DNA from: Fulvivirga ulvae
Lineage (GTDB): Bacteria; Bacteroidota; Bacteroidia; Cytophagales; Cyclobacteriaceae
Reading direction: 5' to 3'
Assembly (NCBI RefSeq): GCF_021389975.1
Contig: NZ_CP089981.1
Location: forward strand, 3,249,501-3,313,500
Length of the DNA stretch: 64,000 nucleotides
Shown here: one piece after another, positions 19,601 to 28,604 of the stretch
Layout: every line of letters starts with the position of its first letter
How positions within the stretch are numbered: position 1 is the stretch's first letter
Translations under genes and position numbers: made by a program
Notes under the pieces: generated by a model
What the model saw: only the letters and a program-made list of their open reading frames with translations
Databases searched by the model: none
Told to the model about the DNA's origin: nothing

Positions 19601-20260
19601 GATTACGGACAGCCTCAGGAAGTACACCGATACCAGTCCAATACCCTGAAGCCGCCATTGACCCATCACCCTGCGCAGATTGACCTGACAGATCATGAAC
19701 TGGAAACTTCAATTATTTACAACCCTCAGACGCACCGCATAGAGCAAATCGAGCAAAAGGGAGACAGGGAGGCCGCATACCTTTGGGGATATAACCAGAC
19801 CGAGCCTATTGCAGAGGTGAAGAACGCTACTGCAGAGCAGGTATACCATACCAGTTTTGAGGAAACAGGCTTTCTTGATGCTGCAAATGCCAAAACAGGA
19901 CAGCGCTACCATAACAGCGGAAGTTTTTCCATACCGGCTTCATTTAACCCTGCCAGCACGGGCAACCTGAAAATGAGCTACTGGTACTGGGATGGCTCGG
20001 CCTGGATATTTAGTGGTGAGCTCGATTTTAGCAGAAGTATCAGCAGTGCGGGAACACGCCTGGATGAGATCAGGGTATACCCGGCGGGAGCTTTAATGAC
20101 CACCTATACCTACGACCTGGGTGTAGGCCTTCTATCCAAAACGGATGCCAATAACCTCTCCTCTTACTACACATACGATGGCCTGGGAAGGCTGATTGGT
20201 GTTGCCGATCATGAACACAGGCCAATACAGAAGTATGAATACCACTATGCCGGCCAGTAA
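16697..20260 (+). CDS. Giant secreted YD/RHS-repeat protein A
   Basis: The frame can open at 16649, but the ATG at 16697 is preferred because a normal signal peptide follows immediately (MSMVRILVCIMALSVAF, cleavage near LRAQ). This gives 1187 residues. The N-terminal motif ELGKYGLMPPVASSGVPGID and SLSYHSDGIKVDQVASWVGL is typical of Bacteroidota RHS shell proteins. Scattered YD-like motifs occur near the end (YTYDLGVGLLSKTD, YTYDGLGRLIGV). The protein lacks the conserved RHS core (DPxG...RxYxP...) and a toxin tip, and stops after EYHYAGQ. It is the first of three consecutive large exported genes in one direction and may supply part of a shell or a separate surface protein. Secretion machinery is not encoded nearby. 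Confidence 0.85.
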   Translation: MSMVRILVCIMALSVAFCGSLRAQEETAYTEFLPPAPTAAELGKYGLMPPVASSGVPGIDVPLYNYSTTYINVPISLSYHSDGIKVDQVASWVGLSWSLNAGGVITRIVKGRADDSAPPAYPDNIAQNNVQTVEYLRQAMDGEIDTEPDLFAFNFMGYTGKFIYDREGVVHVMPHQNIKIERTINPNEEAGEFKVTTTDGVQYFFGGANATELTITSANSPGCGKEYSLPEETAFYLTRILHPTGEEINFTYTSYGYSYTGGVTQTLRINTGIEGCTQGHCPGESINRCESRFLMKAVRLSGISSPNYGSVNFYSPNPRADLAGDYELDRIEVNKPGGALLKTFKFDYEYSINPRLFLMGVDEVSPNPLDQVKRYTFEYHDKDALPARLSYSQDHWGYFNGADNEYLFPKDNLRPDLFDDRGGDRGVNPAATQKGILKKITYPTGGYTEYSYEQNTVYSKKTVTDETPVNIELKTMGGPGEIGKNTVTETIFMPNQQRIRVVGGASYDPRLADPNLGCDTLKAKALFWITNVTNNTPMIDADGHPIIGIPCKGFDKYLIFLPNKKYELKVTVVGECTAGGITLTYNDQKSYEVEANINVGGLRVKKITNYDPGANHEEVKVFHYAALASLSESSGELSVDPKNTYYTATESVVCDEYPCEVTCRGAMLYSNSLKDLYANGTGHIAYEYVTVSHGENFEYGGEEQKFIIQHNNQNRRVKGDIIMGTPYTNIGWNHGLLKISRKFKMIGDQIPVILYEKHNNYEQDSRHYVEVPALIAKKKVEGICHEKELTITCDGTDRSIYGYVCITNHDHMLHTGTRGWRCIAFNSDNRWRRVWTSPCHDVPAGQTIVLHYQLDNINAMEYGNISWWHYLDYSTETFYDDNGANPIVKITYYQYDNPEHLQLTYTKTERSGEIGEQKDISETYIRYPDDYTVPGLQTLKDKHIVGVPVKTEKVINGNQVEGQVIDYNDYGQPQEVHRYQSNTLKPPLTHHPAQIDLTDHELETSIIYNPQTHRIEQIEQKGDREAAYLWGYNQTEPIAEVKNATAEQVYHTSFEETGFLDAANAKTGQRYHNSGSFSIPASFNPASTGNLKMSYWYWDGSAWIFSGELDFSRSISSAGTRLDEIRVYPAGALMTTYTYDLGVGLLSKTDANNLSSYYTYDGLGRLIGVADHEHRPIQKYEYHYAGQ

Positions 20261-20300
20261 ATTATCGATCTCTACCATTAATGTGAATTCTGAAATAATC

Positions 20301-23300
20301 ATGAAAATATTAAGCTATATAAAATATTGCCTTGTATGCTCCCTGTTAGTAATGTGTACACTCGCCCATGCACAGGAAACAGCCGCCCCACCTATTGACG
20401 ACGGAGGTGGAGGAGACCCCGGAGGCGGAGGTGGAGAGACCTATACCTTTGCGATTTATTCTGATAAATCATGGAAGCTGATGCCGGGCACAACTGCCAG
20501 ATACTGGGTTCACGATGGAACTGTTGGAACATGGGACGTTACCGGTGGTACCAAAATTTCACAAAATAGTAAAGAGGTAACAGTTAAATGGGGGACGGGA
20601 GATAAAGGAAAGATTATTGCTACGGGTTATTTGAATGGAGGAATTGCCTCCGGGCAAAAGGAAATAGATATTATACAACCTCCGAAGGTGCCGTATCAGC
20701 CTGAGCAGTTAGAGCAGTGCAATGGTGATATGAAGCATTATATGAAGCGCGGATATGGCTCTCCGGAATCATCCACTATCCGTTGGTACTGGCAAATAGG
20801 TACGGAAAATAAGAATATAAACAGAGGTTTTGAGACTCAAATTGAGATTACTCCATCCAATATTACCAATACATTTTATCTTCAGGCATACGATACTGAA
20901 ACCGGACTGTGGAGTGCCCGCTCAACTGGAAGGACTGCACAAAGATATTACCCGGATATATCCGGACTACGTGGAGGTACTGCATGCGGAGGTACATATA
21001 CGCTATATCTAATGTCGGCTGAAGATGCCGATAAGTTTTTGTTTCAGGCAGAGTGGTATAATGCAAGTACGAATGACAAGGTCGGTACGGGGAGATCTAT
21101 TGCTGTTCCTCCAGGAAGTTACTATGCTAAAATCACTACCAAATACCCATATAGGTGTTTTGAAGAGAAAACTCCTACTGTGCCGGTGCATGCCCCAACT
21201 ATCCCATCGGTTGATCCCGGGGAAATAAGTGGTGGTGGAAATTACTGCTCCTTAAATGAGTTCATGGCGAATGGCCGTCATATTGAGAGCATAAGTGCAG
21301 CCAGAATAACCAGTGGTATAGGTATCCTTGAGGGATACGAATGGTATATATCGACCAATTCGGGAACTTATATTATTTCAGGACAAACGAATCCTGATCT
21401 GTATGTGCCGGCGAATTTACCCGTGGATGCTGAAAACAAGAGTATATCATTTATTAGAAAGATAAAATATACGGGAAGCTGTAATGGTCAAATACTTAGG
21501 CTATCAGCATCCCCGGTATCCTTCAACGTATACGACAGACCGGAAGTCGCCAGTGCTACGGTTGACAATCAATGCGGGCAGTCTGTAATAAGTATGCCCC
21601 AGTCTTCAGGAAAATATACCTACTACTGGCAAACATCTGCTACGGGAACTGAAACCACGGATACCCGTGAGCAGATCACCGTACTGGAATCAGATGCCAG
21701 AAAGCAATACTACCTCAGGGCACGACACAACCTTACCCTTTGCTGGAACCTCGATGAAAATACCAGACTGGTTACAGCCAATCCCAAAGTGGTGCCTGCT
21801 GCTGAGATAATTGATGCCCCTCAATATGCATGTCCGGGTAGCCAGGTTACGTTAAATGCCAATGTTGCCGGGGCAAGTGTTGTATATTGGGAAAACAGCT
21901 CCAATGAAACGGTGGGCAGCGAGCCTGAATTGACCGTTAATATTCAGGAAACAGAAACATTTACCTTGCATACCCGCTCAGACGACAACTGCACCAACGA
22001 AAGCAGCGTTACCATACAGACTTATCCTGTAGACTATTATCAGCCCAATGTACCCCTGGTAGACAAGATCTCTAATACAGAATACAGGCTGATGCCCAAC
22101 AATAGTTTATCGGGATTTTATTACTACTGGCTGGATCAGGGGATCGACAATGAAGCTGGAACGAGAACAGTTACCGAACCGGGAAAATACATACTGAAGG
22201 CGCTCAACTCCGACAACTGTGAAGTGGGCAGCAGCTCAGTAGAAGTATACGACCTCCAGCCGCACCTCAGCAAAACCATCACCAACCCCAACTATGTGAG
22301 GACTTTCACCTACCTGAAGGAGAATGTAACCGATGTAAATGACATAGCCCAGGTGGCAGAAAACACCCAGTACCTTGACGGACTGGGGCGGACTATCCAA
22401 GTGGTGGATAAGCAGGCGACACCGCAGAAAACTGACCTTGTAATGCCCCAGGAGTATGACGCCGCAGGCAATATGCCACGGGCGTACCTGCCCTACAAAT
22501 CTTCGGCAAATGACGGTAATGTAAAAAACCTGCCTTATACAGACCAGCATGACTTTTACAATGCAGGTTCGCCCGCGACGGTAGCAGGCTCATATTATCC
22601 TTTTGCATTTACGGAAATAGAGCGGGCACCTACCCAACGTGCCAATACGCAGCATGCGCCCGGAGAAAGCTGGACAGGAGAGGCCGGTACGATCAGTAAC
22701 AAAGGCATCCATAACGCAAGATGGAGCAATGCGGCAGGTGAAGTGCTGCTCTGGCGCGTTGTGAATGATGAGCCGGTGTATAAAGACATCAATGGAGCCA
22801 AAGTATACTACGCCGAAAACATGCTCTTCAAGATTGTTACCACCGATGAGCAAAAACACAAGGTGATCGAGTATACAGATAAGGAAGGTAAAACCATCCT
22901 GAAAAAGGTACAGGCCCATGAAAATGGTCAGACCGAAGCATGGGCGGATACCTACTACATCTATGATGACTTTGGCAATCTGAGATTTGTTTTGCCACCT
23001 ATGGCCTGCAAAGCGATCAGTGAAGGTAGTGCGCTCAATGACGACCTTCTGATCCAGTGGGCTTTCCAGTATAAATATGATGCCCGCCAACGCATGATCG
23101 CGAAAAGGGTGCCCGGTGCCGATTGGGTGTACATGGTTTACGATGTTCGCGACAGGCTGGTGCTTACGCAGGATGGAGAGCAACGTGCAGACGGGAAGAA
23201 TGAATGGGCTTTTACCAAATACGACCAGCTCGACCGGCCCGTTTTGACCGGTATTACAGATATGGGCGCAAAAACGACAGGTCAGCTTCGGACCGAAGTG

Positions 23301-24038
23301 GCTGCCATGAACGTGCTGTATGAGCAACGCGGCACTGCCGTACACGGGTATACCAATAACACATACCCGGCAGTAGCGGAAAACCATGCCTACCTTACGG
23401 CAACCTACTATGACGACTATTCATTTGTGGACCTGGCGGAGTTCGGCGGGGAGTTTGACTACAGGGCATCCTCAGCCTACTTTAAACGGGTAAAGGGCCT
23501 GGTTACCGGCAGCAAAATAAAAGGTACTGGTGTCAATGCTCCCTGGGTACTTACCGCCACCTACTACGACAACAAATACCGGGTGACCCTGTCAGTTACC
23601 AAATCGGAAGACCTTTTGAGTAACCATGCCACCACCTATGATTTTGCAGGAAGGGTATTATCAACATCGGCTTACTATCCAAAAGGGCAAAATGAATCAT
23701 TGCGGATAGACAGGCGGTATGAATACGACCATGCAGGCCGGTTGCTGAGGGGGTATCATAAGCTTACCAAAAACAATGAGGAACAGGAGGAAGTACTGCT
23801 GGCCGAAAATCAATACAACGAGTTGGGCGAACTGATTGAGAAGAACCTGCACGTCGAGAACAGTACACCTCACCAGTCCATAGACTACCGGTACAACATC
23901 CGCGGATGGCTGCAAAGCGTAAACAACAGCACCCTGCTGGAAGAGGCCGGGGTGAACGTTAATGATGCCAATACAGACCTGTTTGGTATGGAACTGATGT
24001 ATAACAATCTGCTTGATGGCGTATCTGTAGAGAATTAA
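20301..24038 (+). CDS. Giant secreted Ig-like/DUF6443/RHS protein B
   Basis: The frame opens at 20196 inside the previous gene. The ATG at 20301 is preferred because it starts the signal peptide (MKILSYIKYCLVCSLLVM, cleavage near AHAQ), giving 1245 residues. A Gly-rich linker (DDGGGGDPGGGGG) follows. Residues ~45-640 are repeated Ig/PKD-like segments with paired cysteines. At ~655-790 lies a DUF6443-like block (NPNYVRTFTYLKEN, QYLDGLGRTIQVVDKQATP). From ~830 YD/RHS repeats run to the C-terminus (YYIYDDFGNLRFVLPP, YEYDHAGRLLRGYHK). It ends abruptly at LFGMELMYNNLLDGVSVEN, a point where related proteins normally continue (YNGNISxxxW). That continuation is found inside the next gene, so this looks like the N-terminal half of a split shell. 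Confidence 0.87.
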   Translation: MKILSYIKYCLVCSLLVMCTLAHAQETAAPPIDDGGGGDPGGGGGETYTFAIYSDKSWKLMPGTTARYWVHDGTVGTWDVTGGTKISQNSKEVTVKWGTGDKGKIIATGYLNGGIASGQKEIDIIQPPKVPYQPEQLEQCNGDMKHYMKRGYGSPESSTIRWYWQIGTENKNINRGFETQIEITPSNITNTFYLQAYDTETGLWSARSTGRTAQRYYPDISGLRGGTACGGTYTLYLMSAEDADKFLFQAEWYNASTNDKVGTGRSIAVPPGSYYAKITTKYPYRCFEEKTPTVPVHAPTIPSVDPGEISGGGNYCSLNEFMANGRHIESISAARITSGIGILEGYEWYISTNSGTYIISGQTNPDLYVPANLPVDAENKSISFIRKIKYTGSCNGQILRLSASPVSFNVYDRPEVASATVDNQCGQSVISMPQSSGKYTYYWQTSATGTETTDTREQITVLESDARKQYYLRARHNLTLCWNLDENTRLVTANPKVVPAAEIIDAPQYACPGSQVTLNANVAGASVVYWENSSNETVGSEPELTVNIQETETFTLHTRSDDNCTNESSVTIQTYPVDYYQPNVPLVDKISNTEYRLMPNNSLSGFYYYWLDQGIDNEAGTRTVTEPGKYILKALNSDNCEVGSSSVEVYDLQPHLSKTITNPNYVRTFTYLKENVTDVNDIAQVAENTQYLDGLGRTIQVVDKQATPQKTDLVMPQEYDAAGNMPRAYLPYKSSANDGNVKNLPYTDQHDFYNAGSPATVAGSYYPFAFTEIERAPTQRANTQHAPGESWTGEAGTISNKGIHNARWSNAAGEVLLWRVVNDEPVYKDINGAKVYYAENMLFKIVTTDEQKHKVIEYTDKEGKTILKKVQAHENGQTEAWADTYYIYDDFGNLRFVLPPMACKAISEGSALNDDLLIQWAFQYKYDARQRMIAKRVPGADWVYMVYDVRDRLVLTQDGEQRADGKNEWAFTKYDQLDRPVLTGITDMGAKTTGQLRTEVAAMNVLYEQRGTAVHGYTNNTYPAVAENHAYLTATYYDDYSFVDLAEFGGEFDYRASSAYFKRVKGLVTGSKIKGTGVNAPWVLTATYYDNKYRVTLSVTKSEDLLSNHATTYDFAGRVLSTSAYYPKGQNESLRIDRRYEYDHAGRLLRGYHKLTKNNEEQEEVLLAENQYNELGELIEKNLHVENSTPHQSIDYRYNIRGWLQSVNNSTLLEEAGVNVNDANTDLFGMELMYNNLLDGVSVEN

Positions 24039-24048
24039 AAAATAAGAC

Positions 24049-27000
24049 ATGAACAACCTTAATAAATACATACTTATATTCCTGCTGTTCACCGGTTATA
24101 ACAGCTATGGCCAGAACCCCATCACCTGGACCGACCTGGTGGGTGTAGAGATTCAGCCTGACAACACGCTGCTCAAAACCGCTGGCTGGGGAACCGATAA
24201 TGGTGGCGCAGCCTCCGCAGAAATACTCCAGGCAGGCACTGATGGATGGGCGGAGTTTACCGTCTATCCCACCGGCTACGAACGCTACTTCGGCCTGACC
24301 CAAAATAATGTGGATGCCGCCAAAAACATGGATTATGCCATCAAGATCAGCAGCATCAACACTATAGTGGTCCAGGAGAGCGGGGTCTCCCGCGGAGGCT
24401 TCGGGAGCATAAGCGCCGGAGAAGTATTAAGGGTGGAGCGTACCGGTACCACCATTGAATATAAAAGGGACGGCTCCACCTTCCATACCTCCCAGGTGCC
24501 ATCTACCACCACCCTGAGGGTGGATGTATCCCTCTACCATAGCAATGGTGAGATCAGGAACGGGACGCTCAACTTTGGAGCAGCCCATGTGGAAGCACCC
24601 AATGCCCCAACGGCCCTGCAAAGCACAACGGTAACATCAAACAGTGCAGGCCTGCAATGGGCAGATAATGCCAGTGATGAAACAGGGTTTATAATAGAAA
24701 GACAAAGTGGCACCGGCACTTACGAGCAGGTAGCCAACCTGCCTTCCAACACCACCAGCTACACTGATGGCACCGTGGCAGGAGCTGTCAGCTATACTTA
24801 TCGAGTGTACGCCTATAACCCAGGAGGCAACTCCTCCTACAGCAATGCCCTGACCGTGACCACAAGCAGCACAGCAAGGGAAGGCTTTCCGGTGACCTGG
24901 ACCGACCTTACAGGTGTAGAGATACTGGCGGATAATACTTTGCGCAAAATCGCAGGCTGGGGCACGGACAATGGCGGGGCCACTTCCGTGGAAATACTGC
25001 CGGCTGGTACAGACGGGTGGGCAGAGTTTATCGTCTATGCCACCGGCCATGAGCGCTATTTCGGCCTCACCGGAAACAGTACCGATGCCACCAGCAATAT
25101 CGATTATGCCTTTAAAATCAGTAGCACTAATGGTCTGGTAGCGGCCGAGAAAGGCCAGAACCAAAGGGGGCTAGGTCATATTAAAGACGGGGACATACTT
25201 AGGATCAAAAGGGCAGGTACTTCGATTGAATACATAAAGAATGATACTACCTACTATACTTCGGAGGTTCCTTCAGCCGGCCCGCTGATGGTCGATGTAA
25301 GTATTTACCATACTTCCGGGGAGATCAGGGGATCGGCCATATCTTTTGAGGCAATGGTGGCTCCTGAAATACCTGCCGGTGTACAGGCCATAGCCACCGA
25401 CTTTGACAAGAACCTCATCACCTGGGCAGCGCAGGACCCCGCCATAAGCTATGAGATAGAAAGATCGCTAAGCGAAACCGGTGGCTTTGCCAGGGTAGCT
25501 GCCACCGTTCGTGGGGCAGGTCAGTATAAAGACAGCAAACTTACCGGAGGCACTACCTATTACTATCGCGTAAGGGCCACTAACGGGCAGGAATTTTCAG
25601 CCTACAGCAATGTGGTGTCATCCACAACCAAAACTGCTGTAGCCACTGAAAACACACTGGCGCACAAACCGCAATATAATGGCAACATATCGGCCATTAA
25701 GTGGAAAGCCCATGGGGATGCGGAAGAAAAGCTGTACACCTACAGCTACGATGCCATGAACAGAATCAAAACGGCTCAATATGCCCAGGGGCATACCCAG
25801 ACCAACAAAAGCTGGGTTACCGGGTCGGCACAAGGGGGCTATAGTGTAAATAATATCAACTATGACCTGAACGGCAACATCCAAAGCCTCAACCGGCAAT
25901 CGATAGAAGAAGACCTGCGCACTATAGATGCTTTGACTTACAGCTATGCCAAAGGCGGCAATCAGCTCACGGCCGTCAGTGATGCCGCAGGCTGGGAAGG
26001 CTTTGCCGATAAAAACACTGTGGGCGACGACTATGAATACGATGCCAATGGCAATATGACCAGGGACAAGAACAAAGGCGTCACCATCACCTACAACCAC
26101 CTAAACCTGCCGGTAAGGGTAGAGAAAGATGCCAATAACTACATCCTCTACCGCTACGATGCCACGGGAGTAAAACAGGAACAGGTCGTCTATGAGGAAG
26201 GCAAAGAACCAAAAAGCACCCGATATTTCGGAGAGCTGATCTATGAAGACGGTGAGCTGACGATGATCCAACATGAAGAAGGAAGGGTGGTGATCGATGA
26301 GATTACAGGCGGGTTTGAGTATCAGTACCATTTGCGCGACCATTTGGGAAATACAAGGCTGACCTTTACCACCAAGCCTAAAGTAATAGACTTCCCAGCC
26401 CGATTTGAAACAGAGACCTCTGCAGAGGAAGAGCAACTATACAGTGGTATAAATAACACACGGGTCAAGTTTCCCAGTGCCGATGCCGCCAATAGCGACA
26501 TCAACGTGGCGGGAGACGATGAAGTGATAGGGTTAAACAACCAAATCTCCGCCGGGGCTGCCTTGAGCATACCCGTAGGCCCGGGCGATGAGCTGGACAT
26601 GCAGGTGTATGGCTACTATGAAGCCGGAGATTATGGAGGCTTACAGACTGGCAATGCTGTACTGATGGCCGTAGCCGGGGCTTTTGGAGGCGCAAATGGT
26701 GGCAATACTTACGAGCAATCGACTTATGATGCCTTTAGCAGGGCAGATGGAGCAGGTATGTTGGTAAGCGGAAACGATGCAGGTGATGCGAGGCCAGCGG
26801 CCTACCTGAACTACATCCTGTTTGATGAACAGATGAACCCTTACAAATTTGGGCATGCCCAAATAGAAGGAACTGCCAATAGCCATGAGCTAGTGGCCTT
26901 GAATGATGTAGTTGTAGACAAGGCAGGCTTTGCCTATATTTACCTAAGCAATGAGAGCGACAGTCCATTGCCGGTGTTCTTTGACGATATGAAGGTGGTG

Positions 27001-28005
27001 GTCACGGAGTCCAACGTATTGGAAACCAGTGATTATTACCCGTATGGATTACAAATAGCCGGAGGCTTTAAGAGAGTTACTGCCAAGGAAAACAGGTTCA
27101 AATTTAACGGATTTGAATTACAGACGGGGCTTGATTGGGGTGTTTACGATTATAAAGCCAGACATTATGATCCAGTGTTAGGCCGCTTTTTAAATGTTGA
27201 TCCTGCGGCTGATCTGATGAGACGGCACTCGCCTTACAACTATGCCTTTGATAATCCGATTAGGTTTATTGATCCTGATGGAATGTTGCCGGAAGAAACA
27301 GGAAAAGGGCCATGTGGTGATAAGCCTTGTCCAGAGGATAACAGGCGTGCGGGACAAAAATTTGCAGATGGTATAGGTAACGGTTTGGTTAGAACTGGGG
27401 AGGCATTTGAAAAGTTCTTAGACGACCCTGTAGCTGTACTTGATCAAGCCGAAGCAGCAGTGAAGGGCTTTCTTAAGGATCCGAAAGGAACTCTGGATGG
27501 AGTTGCCAGTGGTGTTGAAAACACACTCGTAGAAGCTTCTAATGATCCGGAAAAGGCAGGTGAATTAGTTTTTGATGTAGCATTGATAGTAGCTACTGAT
27601 GGCTTAGCTCGTCAACTTGGGTTTGGAGATGATGTAATGAAGGGTCTACAAACGGAAGTAAACACAACTGCATCAGCGATGCAAAAAACAGGTCAGGCAC
27701 CTGCTACAGTTGTTGGAGCTAGTTTGCCTAATGGAGCAACAAAAATAGCAAGAAGTGCGGGGCCTCCTACAATTATAGCTCCTTCATTGGAAAAAGCTGC
27801 AAATGAGCTTGGTGGAGTTGGAACCAAAAGAGCCGGAAATACTATTGGTTGTTGTGGGGAATTTCGTGCGGGAAATGAATTGTTGCTAGAAAATCCATAT
27901 TATAAGCCTTCAGATATTCAATTTACTCCTGCTATTAGACCACGAACAGGTCAGGTTATTACTCCTTGTCAAAATTGTCAAGATATATTTAATATTAAGC
28001 AGTAA
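24049..28005 (+). CDS. RHS-core polymorphic toxin C with predicted deaminase tip
   Basis: A 1318-residue exported protein (signal peptide 1-21, ending YGQ). Two copies of a ~150-residue beta-rich module (~24-175 and ~281-435, each with WTDLxGVEI and GWGTDNGG) alternate with two fibronectin-III-like domains (~183-272, ~440-525). YD repeats start at ~545 (AHKPQYNGNISAIKWK, YSYDAMNRI). The RHS core lies at ~995-1078 (YYPYGLQIAGG, ARHYDPVLGRFLNVDP, NPIRFIDPDG). The polymorphic tip is ~1079-1318. Its end holds Cys1269-x-Glu1271 and Pro1306-Cys1307-x-x-Cys1310, the zinc and catalytic signature of deaminase-like toxins, closest to the YwqJ-type with CxE. Base composition turns AT-rich after the core, as expected of an exchanged tip. 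The next gene, 9 bases on, is the likely immunity gene. Confidence 0.88.
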   Translation: MNNLNKYILIFLLFTGYNSYGQNPITWTDLVGVEIQPDNTLLKTAGWGTDNGGAASAEILQAGTDGWAEFTVYPTGYERYFGLTQNNVDAAKNMDYAIKISSINTIVVQESGVSRGGFGSISAGEVLRVERTGTTIEYKRDGSTFHTSQVPSTTTLRVDVSLYHSNGEIRNGTLNFGAAHVEAPNAPTALQSTTVTSNSAGLQWADNASDETGFIIERQSGTGTYEQVANLPSNTTSYTDGTVAGAVSYTYRVYAYNPGGNSSYSNALTVTTSSTAREGFPVTWTDLTGVEILADNTLRKIAGWGTDNGGATSVEILPAGTDGWAEFIVYATGHERYFGLTGNSTDATSNIDYAFKISSTNGLVAAEKGQNQRGLGHIKDGDILRIKRAGTSIEYIKNDTTYYTSEVPSAGPLMVDVSIYHTSGEIRGSAISFEAMVAPEIPAGVQAIATDFDKNLITWAAQDPAISYEIERSLSETGGFARVAATVRGAGQYKDSKLTGGTTYYYRVRATNGQEFSAYSNVVSSTTKTAVATENTLAHKPQYNGNISAIKWKAHGDAEEKLYTYSYDAMNRIKTAQYAQGHTQTNKSWVTGSAQGGYSVNNINYDLNGNIQSLNRQSIEEDLRTIDALTYSYAKGGNQLTAVSDAAGWEGFADKNTVGDDYEYDANGNMTRDKNKGVTITYNHLNLPVRVEKDANNYILYRYDATGVKQEQVVYEEGKEPKSTRYFGELIYEDGELTMIQHEEGRVVIDEITGGFEYQYHLRDHLGNTRLTFTTKPKVIDFPARFETETSAEEEQLYSGINNTRVKFPSADAANSDINVAGDDEVIGLNNQISAGAALSIPVGPGDELDMQVYGYYEAGDYGGLQTGNAVLMAVAGAFGGANGGNTYEQSTYDAFSRADGAGMLVSGNDAGDARPAAYLNYILFDEQMNPYKFGHAQIEGTANSHELVALNDVVVDKAGFAYIYLSNESDSPLPVFFDDMKVVVTESNVLETSDYYPYGLQIAGGFKRVTAKENRFKFNGFELQTGLDWGVYDYKARHYDPVLGRFLNVDPAADLMRRHSPYNYAFDNPIRFIDPDGMLPEETGKGPCGDKPCPEDNRRAGQKFADGIGNGLVRTGEAFEKFLDDPVAVLDQAEAAVKGFLKDPKGTLDGVASGVENTLVEASNDPEKAGELVFDVALIVATDGLARQLGFGDDVMKGLQTEVNTTASAMQKTGQAPATVVGASLPNGATKIARSAGPPTIIAPSLEKAANELGGVGTKRAGNTIGCCGEFRAGNELLLENPYYKPSDIQFTPAIRPRTGQVITPCQNCQDIFNIKQ

Positions 28006-28014
28006 AACATTATT

Positions 28015-28497
28015 ATGGAATATACAAGAGAAATTCAACCTAGCATAGATATAGACTGGTTTGCTATTGATAGCAATGGTATAATCATTCATTTTGCATC
28101 TGGAGGGGGATTGCTTCCTGTTTCCGTATCTTCATACAAAGAAGATACGGATATGCTATCTTCTTATTTTAGAAGCTTACCCTTAATTGATCAATCAGTA
28201 CAGGTAAATGCTAGGTTGCATGAATTTGTGAAGCTTACAAATGAAGATAAAGAAAGGTATTTAGCTGATTTTCTCTCGATGTCAAAACGAGGAGTGTATT
28301 CCTTTGATAAAAGTTACCCAGGTGACTTTTTAAATAGAGACTATCATTTGGTTAGTTACCCTAAGCAACTTTTGTCAATAGATGTTTTGCCTGAGGAAGT
28401 TAAAAGTATCATTAGTCGAACCCAAATAGATGTTGATATTAGGAAAGTAACTTTACTATCCATTGATGATAAGGGAGAGGTTATCTATGAGACATAG
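28015..28497 (+). CDS. Candidate immunity protein for the deaminase tip
   Basis: A 160-residue cytoplasmic protein with no signal peptide, starting 9 bases after the toxin stop. The N-terminal motif DIDWFAIDSNGIIIHFASGG resembles a group of small proteins that follow Bacteroidota RHS toxins, recalled from the family and not searched here. The tight spacing, the low GC matching the tip, and the terminator ~70 bases downstream support a toxin-immunity pair. A cytoplasmic location is the right place to neutralise a nucleic-acid-targeting deaminase. Direct evidence of binding is absent. Confidence 0.72.
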   Translation: MEYTREIQPSIDIDWFAIDSNGIIIHFASGGGLLPVSVSSYKEDTDMLSSYFRSLPLIDQSVQVNARLHEFVKLTNEDKERYLADFLSMSKRGVYSFDKSYPGDFLNRDYHLVSYPKQLLSIDVLPEEVKSIISRTQIDVDIRKVTLLSIDDKGEVIYET

Positions 28498-28566
28498 GTA
28501 TTAATAAGTCAAATTAATGATGAGTTGAAAGCCCCTCTAGCGCGGAAGTCACTTCCGTGATAAACT

Positions 28567-28604
28567 GAAATAGAAAGCCTTGCAGGAATGCGAGGCTTTT
28601 TTAA
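28567..28604 (+). terminator. Cassette terminator repeat, copy 1
   Basis: The motif gaaatagaaagccttgcag...tgcgaggctttttt forms an 11-base stem with one wobble and a short loop, followed by a T-run. It is the first of five related hairpins in this island and follows the immunity gene of the intact toxin. Confidence 0.8.

Noticed and set aside
20196..20300. Upstream start of protein B inside protein A
   Set aside because: The signal peptide begins at 20301, and the upstream codons overlap the end of gene A in another frame.
22590..23387. 265-residue open frame on the minus strand
   Set aside because: It is antisense to the YD repeats of protein B. The plus-strand protein is a clear family member, and the minus frame has no protein-like domains.
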